DNA of 64,000 bases from the NCBI GenBank assembly GCA_038501625.1, contig JAZAYU010000255.1:186001-250000 (forward strand), given 5' to 3'. Position 1 is the stretch's first letter. Each line of letters opens with the position of its first letter. This DNA is from Corbicula japonica. Its lineage: Eukaryota; Mollusca; Bivalvia; Venerida; Cyrenidae. Positions 12,105 through 22,400 of this stretch are shown piece after piece. A program made the translations under genes and the position numbers. The notes below the pieces were generated by a model, which saw only the letters and a list, made by a program, of their open reading frames with translations, ran no database searches and had not been told where the DNA came from.

Positions 12105-12180
12105 TTCTTCTTTTTCGCTGCGTGGAGAGGCTGTGTTTTTTTAGTGTGTCGATTCCTGATATGCATATATTGCTTTTTTT
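12105..12180 (+). mobile_element. Naiad 3'-end fragment, forward
   Basis: The fragment carries the terminal block (CGCTGCGTGGAGAGGCTGTG, then GATTCCTGATATGCATAT). It faces the reverse copy at 12755-13015, giving a tail-to-tail pair about 580 bases apart. Confidence 0.75.
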
Positions 12181-12754
12181 TCTAAAAGACATATAAAGTA
12201 CCCTTAGACATATAAAGTGATATCAAGCAGTATAAGCATTGTCGTGGTTTGGCGGAAGTTTGTTTTTCAACAATTATAGCCGTTTTCGGTACAAAAGCTA
12301 GGCCTTTGTGACTTTGGTTTTACAACTACCTCGGTTACATGTTCATGGTTTATGAAGGCTTAAGGGATTTAATGGAAAGAATTAAAAACGAGTTATTTTA
12401 CAATGTTTCGAATTTGAAGCGTATACTTCTTTTCTAAGGAGAGAAATTTAAATTTTACTATCGATGAAGTTAAAACGTCGGTTAAATGTAGTTATAAGAT
12501 GTTCCATATTCCTGCAATGCTAAACATTTTTATTTCTCATTTGTAATGTTTGTTTTTAAATTAATCAATTGACGCGGGTTGGCCTAATAAATCGTAGAAA
12601 ATGTGAAAATTAATAAATTTGCTGAACATGCGAATTTCAGTTAGTTGATGCATTATGTATGCAAAGAAAAATCTTTAAAAAAAAGAAATAGCATACAATT
12701 AATTTAACCGTGTTAGCGATAGGTGGCGCACTTAAAATAACGCTATGTTGTTGA

Positions 12755-13015
12755 AAAAAGTAATATATGCATATCAGGAATCGCCACACTAAAAAAACAC
12801 ACCCTCCCCACGCAGCGAAAAAGAAGAGAGGAAGAGAGAGAGAGAGAGAGAGAGAGAGCATGTTTTATATAAGTATGTCAATTCAAATAGGACGTCACAA
12901 ACAATTAACGAAGAAGAGAACCTTTGGGGTTACCGCCTTGGAACGGTCAGTGACAAAACAAATTGTCACTGGGGGTTTAAACCAGGTTCTAGGGTGCACC
13001 AACCTCAAACTTGAC
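12755..13015 (-). mobile_element. Naiad 3' UTR fragment, reverse
   Basis: This is a 3'-UTR-only copy with the (GA)n segment (12834-12858), the conserved hairpin and GGTTTAAACC. It stops soon after the GGTGCACCAACC block. Confidence 0.85.
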
Positions 13016-13039
13016 CGCATGATCAACTAAAGTCAAAAC

Positions 13040-13420
13040 GATTTTTTCACTCTAGATAGCGACCTTATTTTTGACCAGATCTTAATATAATTTGATTTGA
13101 ATGTTGATCTCATGAGGGCCATGTCCAGTAGATGATCCCTATTGTTTTTCGGTCAAATTAGGTCAAAGGTGATGGTCACAGTGGCCTTGAAAAACAATAG
13201 CATTTCCGACCAATTACTATTGAATGGGCATTATCCAGTCTCGTAAAACGTCATAGGTAGGTTGGCCACGTCCAGTAAATGATCCCTGTATCTTTTTGGG
13301 TAAAACGATGTTGATATAGGAATGAATTAAATGATTTTTTGTCAACATGCTTAATAGAACTAGTTAAGTCAGGGAAGATCGATGTACAATGTATGTGGAT
13401 CCAGAATTGGTCATTTTGGT
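13040..13420 (+). repeat. Degenerate intergenic repeat, two modules
   Basis: Two diverged modules share CCAGTAGATGATCCCT / CCAGTAAATGATCCCT. A GGTCAAAGGTGATGGTCACAG segment of the type scattered through bivalve genomes follows. Non-coding. Confidence 0.5.
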
Positions 13421-14047
13421 GTATTTTAGTACTCTTTTTACAGTCCCACTCCTTTGGGATCAGTGAATCAGAACGTTGATATTTATTGACATTGATATGC
13501 GTGTTATTTATAGAATATTTACACCTTTATTTCCACTGCTTCAATATCCTTTACTGGACGAGTGAAGGTCAATCTTCAATAACACCGTTAGCCTTATCAC
13601 CGCGCAATGGTAAGCACGTTCCATTTTCTAGAATTTTCATTGGTTTAAAAAAATTTCACATTAGTACTTTCTAACATCCCGCCAAAATAATGCAACGCAA
13701 CCTATTTTCATGGCGTCAAAATTAAACACATAATAAATAACGGTTTTTACTTAGACTATCATTTACTCGCATAGATAGTACTGACTGTGATACAAATTTG
13801 ATGTTTGTTGTGAAATATTACGTTTTTCTGTATGTAAATGTTTGAAAAAACGGATGAATGTGTTCAATAAACATGGAACTATCTTTGGTCGCAGTATGAT
13901 TTTTTTTATTTGAGTAAATAGGCGGACTAGTCCAAATGCCAAACCCGGGGTAAGAAATGTTTTAAACAACATTTCGAAATTAGTAAAAAGTATATATTTT
14001 ATATTAAATTTAGAAACAAAATGATAAAATGAGGTGTAAATATAAGT

Positions 14048-14196
14048 AATAAATTTCGTGTTTGATAAGTTCACCGAGTCTTGAACGTCATTAGGGCTGG
14101 TTAAAGCACGCGTGGAGTCCTTCGGACTCCATGCACTTTAACCAGCCCTAATGACGTTCAAGACTCGATGAACTTATCAAACACGACATTTATTCC
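14048..14196. repeat. Large palindrome (foldback element)
   Basis: Two arms of about 70 bases meet at GGAGTCC-TTC-GGACTCC. They are nearly identical inverted copies with a handful of mismatches. The left border AAATATAAGTAAT and right border ATTCCTTAA are shared with the palindrome at 19955-20120, which marks a mobile foldback family. It ends 130 bases before the Naiad start codon. Confidence 0.85.
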
Positions 14197-14325
14197 TTAA
14201 ATAAATTGTTTAGCGTGCTTTACTGTCAATACGTCATGTATTACGTTGTGACGTCACTTGAGAAATTCAATGCAACCTAAAGTCGCTGATCATATAATGG
14301 TATTCTTTCTACATATTTCATCATT

Positions 14326-17300
14326 ATGGCGAAACAAAATAAAATATTGAAAATCAATCTTTCTCCTATAAGGCTATCTTCTGCGTCTTCTGTCCAAACA
14401 CCGCATAAAATTAAATCTTTTAAAAGTCTGCAGCCTTCGGTTCGTTTATCACGTATTAATTTATCTTCGGCAAGCTCTATCAATATGACAGGTCTGCAGA
14501 GGGCTCACTGTACTAATTTATTTAAAAACAATTTAAAAATTACTCTTTCACCTTTAAAATCTCCTATTCTTCGAAAGTATAATATTTCTACAACAAATAA
14601 ATTGAATGACGGAAGACGCAGACCTTATCCTTCTATTTTAAAGTGCAATTCTAAGAGGTGCAGATGCTGTGATTATTTGAATTGTAATTCTATCATTAAA
14701 TCCACAGTTAACGGCAGAACTTTCTCAGTCAACATTAATAATGATATAGACTGACGAACTGATAATATTGTTTACGTTTTAACTTGAAATTCTAATAACT
14801 GTGGTATTCAATATGTGGGACAAACAGGTCGCCCTTTAAAAACACGTTTTGGACAACATTGTTCTAAAATTCGAAACAACAGAAAATTTAAAACATTTTT
14901 ATACCAACACTTTAAGCATTCAGGACACCGTTTACAAAATATTTCCGTTCAACCAGTAGAAAAACTTATATTTGACAGCACTGCTTCTAGAGCATTTAAA
15001 ATCAGGGCCAGGCTCGTTTCGGAGCAGAATTGGATTAAAAAACTACAAACTCCTTACCCACTTGGTTTAAATGATAATATATATCAAGAAGGAAACATTT
15101 CTAAAAATCCTGATTATGACGTCTTTGAATTACTTGATATACGTAAAAGAAAAACGAGGTCGCACGGAAGCAGGACTAATGGAAACATAAAAAGAAAATC
15201 ACGTATTCGTTGTTCTATTCCTGACCTACATATTATTTTAAAACAATCTGGCAGACACGCTATGCTTTCTAGGTTAGCTTCTCTTTCTATATCAAGTCTG
15301 CAGAAACTGGATGAGGAAGCCGACGACATCGTCATTAGAACCCATCCATTTTACGAGGTTGCTAGTCTTATTCAGTGTTATACTCGGCATGTTCTCAGGC
15401 CGCATATTGACTTGGAATCTGACCATCAAAGACATTTCCTTAAAATCTCTTTTTTAAATAAAGGAATTGATTTTATTGACCTTCCTAGTATATTTAAAGA
15501 TAAAACAGTTCAATCGGCTGTTCCTATTTATTTTAAGAATACGGAATCGCCTATGGTTTGTTATAAATACAACAAACCAACTAGAAATACAATTTTTAAT
15601 TACAATAAAATTACATCGGATTTACAGATCATTGAAAATACACCAAAATCTTGAGAGTGTTTAACTTCTAAATATTGCTATAAGCCTGCCGGTCATATTG
15701 TTACCGGTGATCTTAATTTAATCAAAGACTCTAGAATTCGTAATTTAATTTCTAAAGGTCCCAAATATAGAATATCATCCAAAATTGACTTTAATGCATG
15801 TCGTGCAGAAATTGCCGAGTCTTTGAACTTATTTTGCAATAAATGGTGCAAAAGAGAACATGCCGAGCCTAATGCACTTTCTAACTGGAAAAAGCACATA
15901 TTCAAAATAATTGACACCCGCATATCATTTTATGAAAGAAACATTGCTTTATTACCACCTCGATCTCGTTTTAACTTTCGTCATTTGAAGAAAGGAATTC
16001 AAGACTTTCATAACAGATTTGTTTTAACACCTGCTGATAAGGCTTCTAATAATGTAATTATAGTGTGACGAATACACTATATCAATATTCAAACTGAAGA
16101 ACTGAACAGCACTAATGCTTATATACTGACTTCTTCATCTGAGAGTGATATTGTTACTGCACACACTCTACAAATTACAAAATTTAGAATCAGTATTGAG
16201 CCGAAACAAGACAAAGTACCTACTATGTATTGGTTACCTAAAATGCATAAAACACCGTATAAAGCAAGATTTATTGCTAACTCTAGTTCTTGCACTACTA
16301 CTAAATTATCCGTGCTCTTAACATCTTGTCTTACAGCTATAAAAGAACACGTAATTAGGTATTGTGATAAGGTTTTTGAAACTTCTGGCAAAAATTTATT
16401 TTGGTCGATTAAAAATTCAAATGACGTTTTGAAAAAGCTTAAATCAAATAATTATCGGGCGTTCTGTTTATCTACTTACGATTTCTCAACATTATACACT
16501 TCGCTCCCACATAATTTAATAAGAGACAAACTAACCAGTCTCATTGAAAAAACGTTTGCTAGAGAGAATAAAGCCTTCATCGCTTGTAATGAACATAGGG
16601 CATTTTTTACAGATGGTTCTTATGATAATTATACCTTATGGACTTGTCAAGACCTTATAGAGTCGCTTACTTTCTTACTGGATAATATTTATGTTAGATT
16701 CGGTACCTCTATTTATAAACAAGTAATAGGCATCCCTATGGGTACTAATTGTGCACCCCTTGTTGCTGATCTGTTTTTATACTGTTATGAAAGAGACTTT
16801 ATGTTATCTCTTTCTACTGAACATCAAGATGATATAATTACAGCTTTTAACAACACCTCGAGGTACCTTGATGATTTATTAAATATAGACAATAACCATT
16901 TTCCATTACTTGTAAATAAGATTTATCCTAAAGAACTACAACTTAACAAAGCGAACACTTCAGAAAAGCAAGCAAACTTTCTCGATCTAAATCTGTCCAT
17001 TGAAAATGGTTATGTCACTACTAAAATTTATGATAAAAGAGATGATTTTAATTTTAATATAGTAAATTTTCCGTTTTTAGACGGCGATGTTCCCCGTGCA
17101 ACATCTTATGGGGTTTATATCTCACAGCTTGTTCGCTTTTCAAGAGCTTGCAACAATGTTAATGATTTCAATGAACGTAATCTTTGCATTACAGAAAAAC
17201 TTTTAAAACAAGGTTATCGGTATCACAAATTAAGGAAAACCTTTTGCAAGTTTTATCGCCGATACCCAGATTTAATTCATAAATACAAATGCAGTTTAAA

Positions 17301-17538
17301 ATCACTTTTGCAACAAGGTATTTCACAACCAGTTTTTTATGGAGATTTAATTTATAAACTTAAAAAGATAAAAGGCAGTGTTAATTTCTCCCGGTTATTC
17401 GTAAAAACCATCTGTAAATTTAAAAAGAAAGGTTACCAACATGATATTTTACAGCGCTCTGCAGGCCTAGTGATTAACCCTTCTACAGTTGATCATTATG
17501 CTTACCTCTTTGGTTGCACGACGGTGGCAGGGGTTTAA
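14326..17538 (+). CDS. Naiad GIY-YIG endonuclease/reverse transcriptase, putative selenoprotein
   Basis: The frame is open for 1070 codons from ATG 14326 to TAA 17536, broken only by TGA at residues 143, 154, 443 and 581. An in-frame TGA at 14287 lies upstream of the start. Residues about 110-125 hold a Cys cluster (KCNSKRCRCC), part of the zinc motif of PLE nucleases. The nuclease core GIQYVG is at 160-165, followed by LKTRFGQH and a later SEQNWIKKL block. The linker with PAGHIVTGDL follows U443. RT motifs are YDFSTLY (A, Asp 719), GIPMG (B, 802-806) and YLDD (C, 847-850). The product would cut DNA and reverse-transcribe its own RNA in the nucleus. All four TGAs fall where relatives have cysteine. 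No TAA, TAG or frameshift occurs, unlike the decayed copies nearby. I infer selenocysteine. Independent nonsense mutations are the alternative. Confidence 0.85.
14752..14754 (+). other. In-frame TGA, putative Sec 143
   Basis: This TGA lies in IDxRTDNIVYV just before the nuclease beta-strand. Related PLE nucleases carry a cysteine of the zinc-binding CCHH set in this area. Confidence 0.7.
14785..14787 (+). other. In-frame TGA, putative Sec 154
   Basis: The context is VYVLTxNSNNCGIQYVG. Many PLE nucleases read ITC followed by a short spacer and C/G-x-x-YVG, so the TGA occupies the conserved Cys position. Confidence 0.75.
15652..15654 (+). other. In-frame TGA, putative Sec 443 in CxC linker
   Basis: The context is PKSxECLTSKYCYKPAGH. 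The Naiad linker between nuclease and RT has a diagnostic CxC followed by a PAGH-type block, so here the motif would read UxC. Confidence 0.75.
16066..16068 (+). other. In-frame TGA, putative Sec 581
   Basis: The context is PADKASNNVIIVxRIHY, in the fingers region of the RT. From memory of the family, relatives have Cys or an aromatic residue here. Confidence 0.65.
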
Positions 17539-18060
17539 GAGTTTATGAAGGTAATTGGGGAAATCTTTTCTTAAAAGAACCTAGTGGCTCGATTTGTTTC
17601 TTTTATCCCTGTCATCGTGTTCTTGCTGATTTTACTCCAGATGCTCTGGTCTCGGAAAGATCTTTGAGTACCCGCCCTTCGGCTTTGCAATGCTATTAAA
17701 TTCTTATGTTTATATGTTTGTATGCTTTTGCATGCAACATTGTTGAGCTGATGGGTGGGTTGGAGTTATTTCACCAAGACAATTTGTACTTGTTTTGTGA
17801 TACGAGAACCTGTTGGGGCAAGTGTGAGGTTGGTGCACCCTAGAACCTGGTTTAAACCCCCAGTGGCAATTTGATTTGCCACTGACCGTTCCAAGGCGGT
17901 AACCCCTCGGGTTCTCATTTTTGTTTATTGTTAGTGGTGTCTTCTTTGAAACTGATCATTTTATTAACCATGCTCTCTCCCCCTCTCTTCTTCTTGACTG
18001 TGTGGGGAGGCTGTTTTTTCTGAATGTGGCGATTCCTGATATGCATATTTCACCTTTATA
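17539..18060 (+). other. Naiad 3' UTR, expected site of a SECIS element
   Basis: This is the segment most often retained in the truncated copies. It holds the palindromes GGTGCACC and GGTTTAAACC and a 9-bp hairpin, then CTCTCTCCCCC pairing with GTGGGGAG across a 25-base loop. If the TGAs are read as selenocysteine, a SECIS must act on this mRNA and would normally lie here. I did not find a convincing AUGA...AA...GA kink-turn stem by eye. Confidence 0.5.
17861..17884 (+). other. Conserved 3' UTR hairpin
   Basis: CAGTGGCAA and TTGCCACTG form a perfect 9-bp stem with a 6-base loop. The stem recurs in most Naiad copies here, including diverged ones, with the loop varying more than the stem. Confidence 0.75.
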
Positions 18061-18143
18061 TGGTAACTTTTAAATATGTAGTGTTTGTATCGCCGAATAC
18101 ACTTTAATAAACACCAGTCCTTTTGTTCTAGATTATCCGATTA

Positions 18144-18701
18144 ATGGAAAATTTGAGACAGAAAATAAAAGACGACGGATATCGATATTGGGTAAAATGT
18201 ACATTGGGTTTGGAACAAACGGGGAAAGGATTACAAAATTATGTCGAAGACAAGTTTACTTTATTTGTCCAAGGAACAGCGGCATTAAATCCACAAAAAC
18301 CTGAACAGATGTACTTTACAGCAGAAGAACACGCGCATATCGCAAACGGGGGACACATCCGTACAAGATTATCAACCCGTGTTCGTAAAAAGACATATCA
18401 GGTGTGGGAGTGGAAGGCGAATGTCTATTGTGGTGGGAGTCCTCTGTGTGAAACATCATTTCAGAAAATACTGGCGCTACATAAGGAATATAAAACTCAA
18501 AAGGGTCTTGCAGCTGAAATGTTTTGGGATAACAGCGATACAAGTGACAAGTTACCTCTTGAATGGGCAATAGCCAAGATGTTCATGCCTCGAGGAAACC
18601 AAAACAACAAAGGGCCACAAGATACTGACCCGGCTGCTTTGCTTCACATCATAGAAAATTGTGATTTGTTCAGACATATTCGAGTAAATAATGTCGGTAA
18701 A
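18144..18701 (+). CDS. HEPN (DZIP3-like) coiled-coil protein, exon 1
   Basis: Three exons (18144-18701, 20272-20445, 21288-21686) join in phase 0 to give 376 residues. Exon 1 (186 residues, AAA then GTAAGA donor) holds an alpha-helical N-terminal region resembling the HEPN_DZIP3 family, in which bivalves have many paralogues. Exon 2 supplies RNKLFH, the Rx4H signature of HEPN ribonucleases. Exon 3 is a coiled coil. HEPN proteins of this type lack defined substrates. RNA cleavage or oligomer-based immunity is an inference. The ATG follows an acceptor-like TTTTGTTCTAG, so a 5' non-coding exon may exist. The Naiad terminus lies only about 80 bases upstream. No E3 RING domain is seen. Confidence 0.75.
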
Positions 18702-19105
18702 GTAAGAAACTCGTTTAAATATATGTCAACTTTTTTTCGCCTGACTTTTTGAAGAATATGTTGTGCTATTCTATTCATTATTTTTTTCTTTGGCATCGGA
18801 TTCGATTTCCCGGATTTCGTTAAAATTTCAATCAAGTAAAGTTATTTTAAAATGTCTTATATCGCCTGTATTAGAGATGTAGCTGCGTTCAATCGCGCAA
18901 AAGTATATGATGGGACTGTATATAAAAACTTGGCGATAAAACAAACAAAATAACATACGTTAGAAACCATGTGCTTCATGATTATATTTAAGATTTATTT
19001 TACTTTTGGTCGACCAATATACATTGGCGATGTTTACAGTTATTGAAAGAACGTAAACAAGGGTTAAGACAAATTTACGCATTTAAAGTACTATTTTGCC
19101 AATAA

Positions 19106-19205
19106 CACATCACCTCGATAGCACAGTGGTTTACGCGACCGGCTGGCATAGGCCTAACGTTTTTTTTTCAACACGGGTTCGATTCACTGACTTTTAATGA
19201 CATAT
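19106..19205 (+). repeat. tRNA-like SINE fragment in an intron
   Basis: GATAGCACAGTGG (A-box-like) and ACACGGGTTCGATTC (B-box-like) lie about 55 bases apart, with a T-run between them. No acceptor stem is seen. It sits in the first intron of the HEPN gene. Confidence 0.5.
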
Positions 19206-19563
19206 TTCGAACCTACAACTGATATCGGCGTTGCTAACATTGTATTTCAATTTGAATGCGTCTTAGACCGCTCGGCTAATTGAACAAGTATTAGGCGCTT
19301 CTCGCTTTGTAAAACATCAACGATTAAAATATAAATTGATTCATTGTTTGCATAAACATTGCCAAATTTTCTTTGTCGGATAATACAATTTATGTACACT
19401 TTAATGAGATCCTTGAGAATTATATTCTAGGACTTGAAGATTGAATTTATAGCATGATATTGTTTGAAAAGTAGATAAGAGTTTTAAAAGCTTTCAAAGT
19501 TTAGAAATTAATCTTTCTTAGTCGCAGTACTCATCATTTCAAGTACACTAGTAAAACAGCAAG

Positions 19564-19703
<140 letters not shown>

Positions 19704-19839
19704 GTCTTTATTTGCAGGAAACATGTTCACTTTACCAAAGCATTTCTTATCATTGAAAAACTTAAGATGACATTGATCTGTAATGCTCGCAGATTAACAA
19801 TATCGTTTTCGACATATTTACATTCCTATTGATTTTAAC

Positions 19840-20120
19840 GTTTAAAAAAATTCGGTTCATTTTGCATGAATCGCATGGCTCGTCATGACCCCTTTTTCAC
19901 TTAATACTATTTTTTGAAAGCGTTTGACTTAAGTTTCCTTCAAGAAAAAAATGAATAAAATGTAAATATAAGTAATGATTCTTATTTTGGTGCGGTTCAT
20001 GCAGATTGGACGTGCACGCGAGAGCGGGTAAATTTACCATTAAGCGCTAGCGCGCTTTATAGATTTGCCAGCTCTCGCGTGCAAGTCCAACAGCACCAAA
20101 ATAAGAATCATTCCTTAATT
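19840..20120. repeat. Foldback element in an intron
   Basis: The palindromic part is 19955-20120. TAATGATTCTTATTTTGGTG near 19970 is mirrored by CACCAAAATAAGAATCATT near 20095, and GCACGCGAGAGC by GCTCTCGCGTGC. The 5' shoulder (TTCGGTTCATTTTGCATGAA) recurs inverted at 44230-44275, so the mobile unit is larger than the palindrome. Confidence 0.8.
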
Positions 20121-20271
20121 GAACTCAACATGAGAAACAACAGAAAAATCAAACGTTTGTCATACATTTTCTAAAAAAAAAAACCGATTTCTGTCCTGCG
20201 CATTTACATTGACGTATAAATAAGGTAATTGACATACAAAAAGAAGATTACATGAGTTAATTATATTTCAG

Positions 20272-20445
20272 TTGAGACAGTTTCGAAACAAACTATTTCA
20301 CTCCTCGGAACATTCAGTGACCGAAAAGGAAGCAGATGACCATTTCGGCGCTATGGAAATTCTTCTAGACGATGCAAAACGAGACCCTGAGATTGGACCA
20401 AACACTATTGACATGATAAATGCACACATTGAGAGATTAGAAAAG
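20272..20445 (+). CDS. HEPN coiled-coil protein, exon 2 (Rx4H motif)
   Basis: The exon starts after TTATATTTCAG and ends at GAAAAG before GTATAC, 58 codons in phase 0. It opens LRQFRNKLFHS, carrying the HEPN Rx4H residues, then a charged helix (TEKEADDHFGAMEILLDDA). Both splice sites and frame fit the neighbouring exons. Confidence 0.8.
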
Positions 20446-20594
20446 GTATACAGTTTTACCTTCTGGCCCGCTAAATACCCAATGGGGCGCGTCAAGGGAA
20501 AATGTACATTCGGACAGTTGACGTCAATACTTGAAATGATGTCACAAAGTTGAGCAGACGACATTTCTTATTGTGCATTTCGTGGTAAAAATAA

Positions 20595-21165
20595 CAATGA
20601 GGGTGTGGGTTCGCTCCCAGCTAGAGGCACTATCATTTGAAATTGACAGTAGCGCTTTGTGTGCAGTGTGGCGGTCGTAAAAAGTCTTCCCGTACATATA
20701 GTTACCGTCTCCCTGGCCTAGTGGTTAAGGCATCCGCCTTGGGAGCGGGAGGTCGAAGGTTCGAATCCCACCAGGGATTCGTTCTGATATGGCCGGTTGG
20801 TGAGCCGCCAGCTAGTTAAAGAATGGTTACCGTATGCCTACCTGCCTGGTGCCTGGCATTAAAAGGATAGAGTTCGGGAGGTACAAGTGCAATAGAAAAA
20901 GGTGTCTCATAAGTCAGAAATGGCTGGCCCTTTCAATAGGGGTGACACTATAATAAACAAACACTTTACCTTTACCTTTTATAGTCAGTACTGTTATCAG
21001 TAAAATTAACCCGTTACCGATGTCATGCAGTGATCGTTACGTATATCAGGCTTTTTATTAAGGTTGTCTCGGTTAGCTCAATTGGTTGCGTCGCAGGAAT
21101 TGCAGGGCTAGGCGCTGTCGCCGTGACGGTGCGGGTTCGCTCCCAGCTAGAGGCACTATCATTTA
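20595..21165 (+). repeat. Composite tRNA-derived SINE region
   Basis: The B-box end GGTTCGCTCCCAGCTAGAGG occurs at about 20609 and again at about 21137, the second with a full tRNA-like head (21066-21165). The body between (GCGCTTTGTGTGCAGTGTGG ... TGATCGTTACGTATATCAGG) is split by a second SINE (20702-20985). The structure is a head-body-head dimer like the reverse copy at 9836-10000. Confidence 0.65.
20702..20985 (+). repeat. tRNA-Pro-derived SINE with TSD
   Basis: The head 20711-20781 folds with a 7-bp acceptor stem (TCCCTGG/CCAGGGA) and an anticodon loop CTTGGGA giving anticodon TGG (Pro). The T-stem is imperfect and no terminator follows, so it is a SINE head and not a tRNA gene. The body runs to a (TTTACC)n tail. 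TATAG on both sides is a target-site duplication within the host SINE. Confidence 0.75.
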
Positions 21166-21287
21166 CATCTGGCGGCTGTGTCCTTGTGTGGCAATTCCTG
21201 AAATGCATATTTCACTTTTTAATAATTGTCACATATACATTATAGACTATAATTTAACATTCGTTTTATAAAATTTTGTTATTTCAG

Positions 21288-21686
21288 TTGAAGACTAGTG
21301 AAATGACAGTATCGATGTTTAATGAGGCCCATTTTCTTAAAAAAAAAGCTATTTATTACCAATTTCAACAGATTTTGGATGAAAAAGATGGAAACAACCT
21401 TGATCAATTAAAACTATTGCTCGAGATGGCAGAAAAGAACGAAGCGGAACTTCGTGAGATAAACGCTCTTATCCGGGATAATAATAGGAAAGCATCATAT
21501 GAAGCAGAAGAAAAAATAATCAAAGATCAGTTAGATGAAACGCGCCGGGAAATCGAGAATTACAGGCAGCAGGCCACAGTCGACAAAGTAAAACTTGAAC
21601 AACTTGAAAAGCAGGAGAAGTTTTACCAAAAACAAATAGATAACTTTTGGGGTCTTGTTAGGAGGCAGACAGAACACTACAATTAA
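21288..21686 (+). CDS. HEPN coiled-coil protein, exon 3 (C-terminus)
   Basis: The exon follows TTTTGTTATTTCAG in phase 0 and ends at TAA 21684. Its 132 residues are strongly helical and charged (LDQLKLLLEMAEKNEAELRE, LDETRREIENYRQQ), a clear coiled coil that probably drives oligomerisation. A possible AATAAA lies near 22061. Confidence 0.8.
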   Translation: MKTSEMTVSMFNEAHFLKKKAIYYQFQQILDEKDGNNLDQLKLLLEMAEKNEAELREINALIRDNNRKASYEAEEKIIKDQLDETRREIENYRQQATVDKVKLEQLEKQEKFYQKQIDNFWGLVRRQTEHYN

Positions 21687-22121
21687 AAATTAAAAAACAA
21701 AGAAGACGCTAGAAGAAATTCGGAGTGATGACAGAAAAAAGACTAATATAGCGACAGGACAGACAGGCCGGGGGACAGAGATAAAGCGAATATTGTGTCG
21801 CGTTTATTAAAAAACTATTTCAAAATAACTGAAGAAAAACAAATGCCCCCAAGCCTGTTTCGGAAACAATGACAAAGTCTTTAACTTGTGTAAACATATT
21901 TTTTCAAACAAGGACAAATTGATAAAATATGTTAACAGTAAAACTTAAGCTCATTTTTTCTACAAACACTATTTTTCATAAACAGTACTATTTAGTACAT
22001 GTATGTAAATGAATAAACGAATGTATTTATATGAATTTTGTATAAAGTAAAATGCTTTTTCAATAAAAAATTGTCACGTTTTAATTATATTATGTTTCTC
22101 ACTTCAGTGAAAATGTAATAG

Positions 22122-22166
22122 ATGAAAAGGGAACTTTGAAAGCCACCGAACACGACACATATGTAA
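22122..22166 (-). repeat. Family 'B' terminal fragment
   Basis: GATGAAAAGGGAACTTTGAA and AGCCACCGAACACGACA match the end of the 6525-7185 repeat, reversed. Confidence 0.75.
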
Positions 22167-22339
22167 CCCCTAAAAGGGCTCAATAGAACTTAAAATCGCC
22201 TAAATATTTCTATTCACTTTAATATTTTTATACCTTGGTTATGTATCTTACATCTTCCAAAGTTTCAATAAAATCAGAAATTCCAAACTTTTCTCTTTTT
22301 AAAACTGTAGCGATTGTCATTTACACACTCTTTGCATAT

Positions 22340-22400
22340 GGAGATTGTTTTCTTCTGTTTGTTGCAATTCCTGATATGAATATTTCTTTTTTTGACAATT
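22340..22400 (+). mobile_element. Decayed Naiad 3'-end fragment
   Basis: GCAATTCCTGATATGAATATTTC matches the family terminus. Upstream similarity is weak. Confidence 0.5.

Larger units (their letters stand above)
14200..18060 (+). mobile_element. Near-full-length Naiad-type Penelope-like element
   Basis: One long frame (14326-17538) with N-terminal GIY-YIG nuclease, linker and C-terminal reverse transcriptase is followed by a 520-base 3' UTR. The UTR ends in the terminal block seen in all truncated copies (GATATGCATATTTCACC). This permuted order is that of the Naiad clade of Penelope-like elements, unlike Penelope/Poseidon, where the nuclease is C-terminal. The 5' boundary is uncertain, because no second full copy is present to define it. 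No flanking pseudo-LTR is obvious. Confidence 0.85.

Noticed and set aside
14068..14180. Rho-independent terminator
   Set aside because: The hairpin is far too long and the genome is eukaryotic. It is a foldback repeat.
17541..17595. SECIS candidate starting at ATGA 17544
   Set aside because: An A-rich loop lies at about the right distance, but the 3' strand does not pair well with the 5' strand and no GA follows the helix in the proper place. The bases also vary between copies.
17750..17770. Hammerhead ribozyme core (CTGATGG near 17749)
   Set aside because: The core should be CUGAUGA with a partner GAAA and three stems. None is seen. Naiads are reported to lack canonical hammerheads.
20711..20781. 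Functional tRNA-Pro(TGG) gene
   Set aside because: Acceptor and anticodon stems are good, but the T-stem is imperfect, no T-run terminator follows, and a SINE body with tail and target duplication surrounds it.
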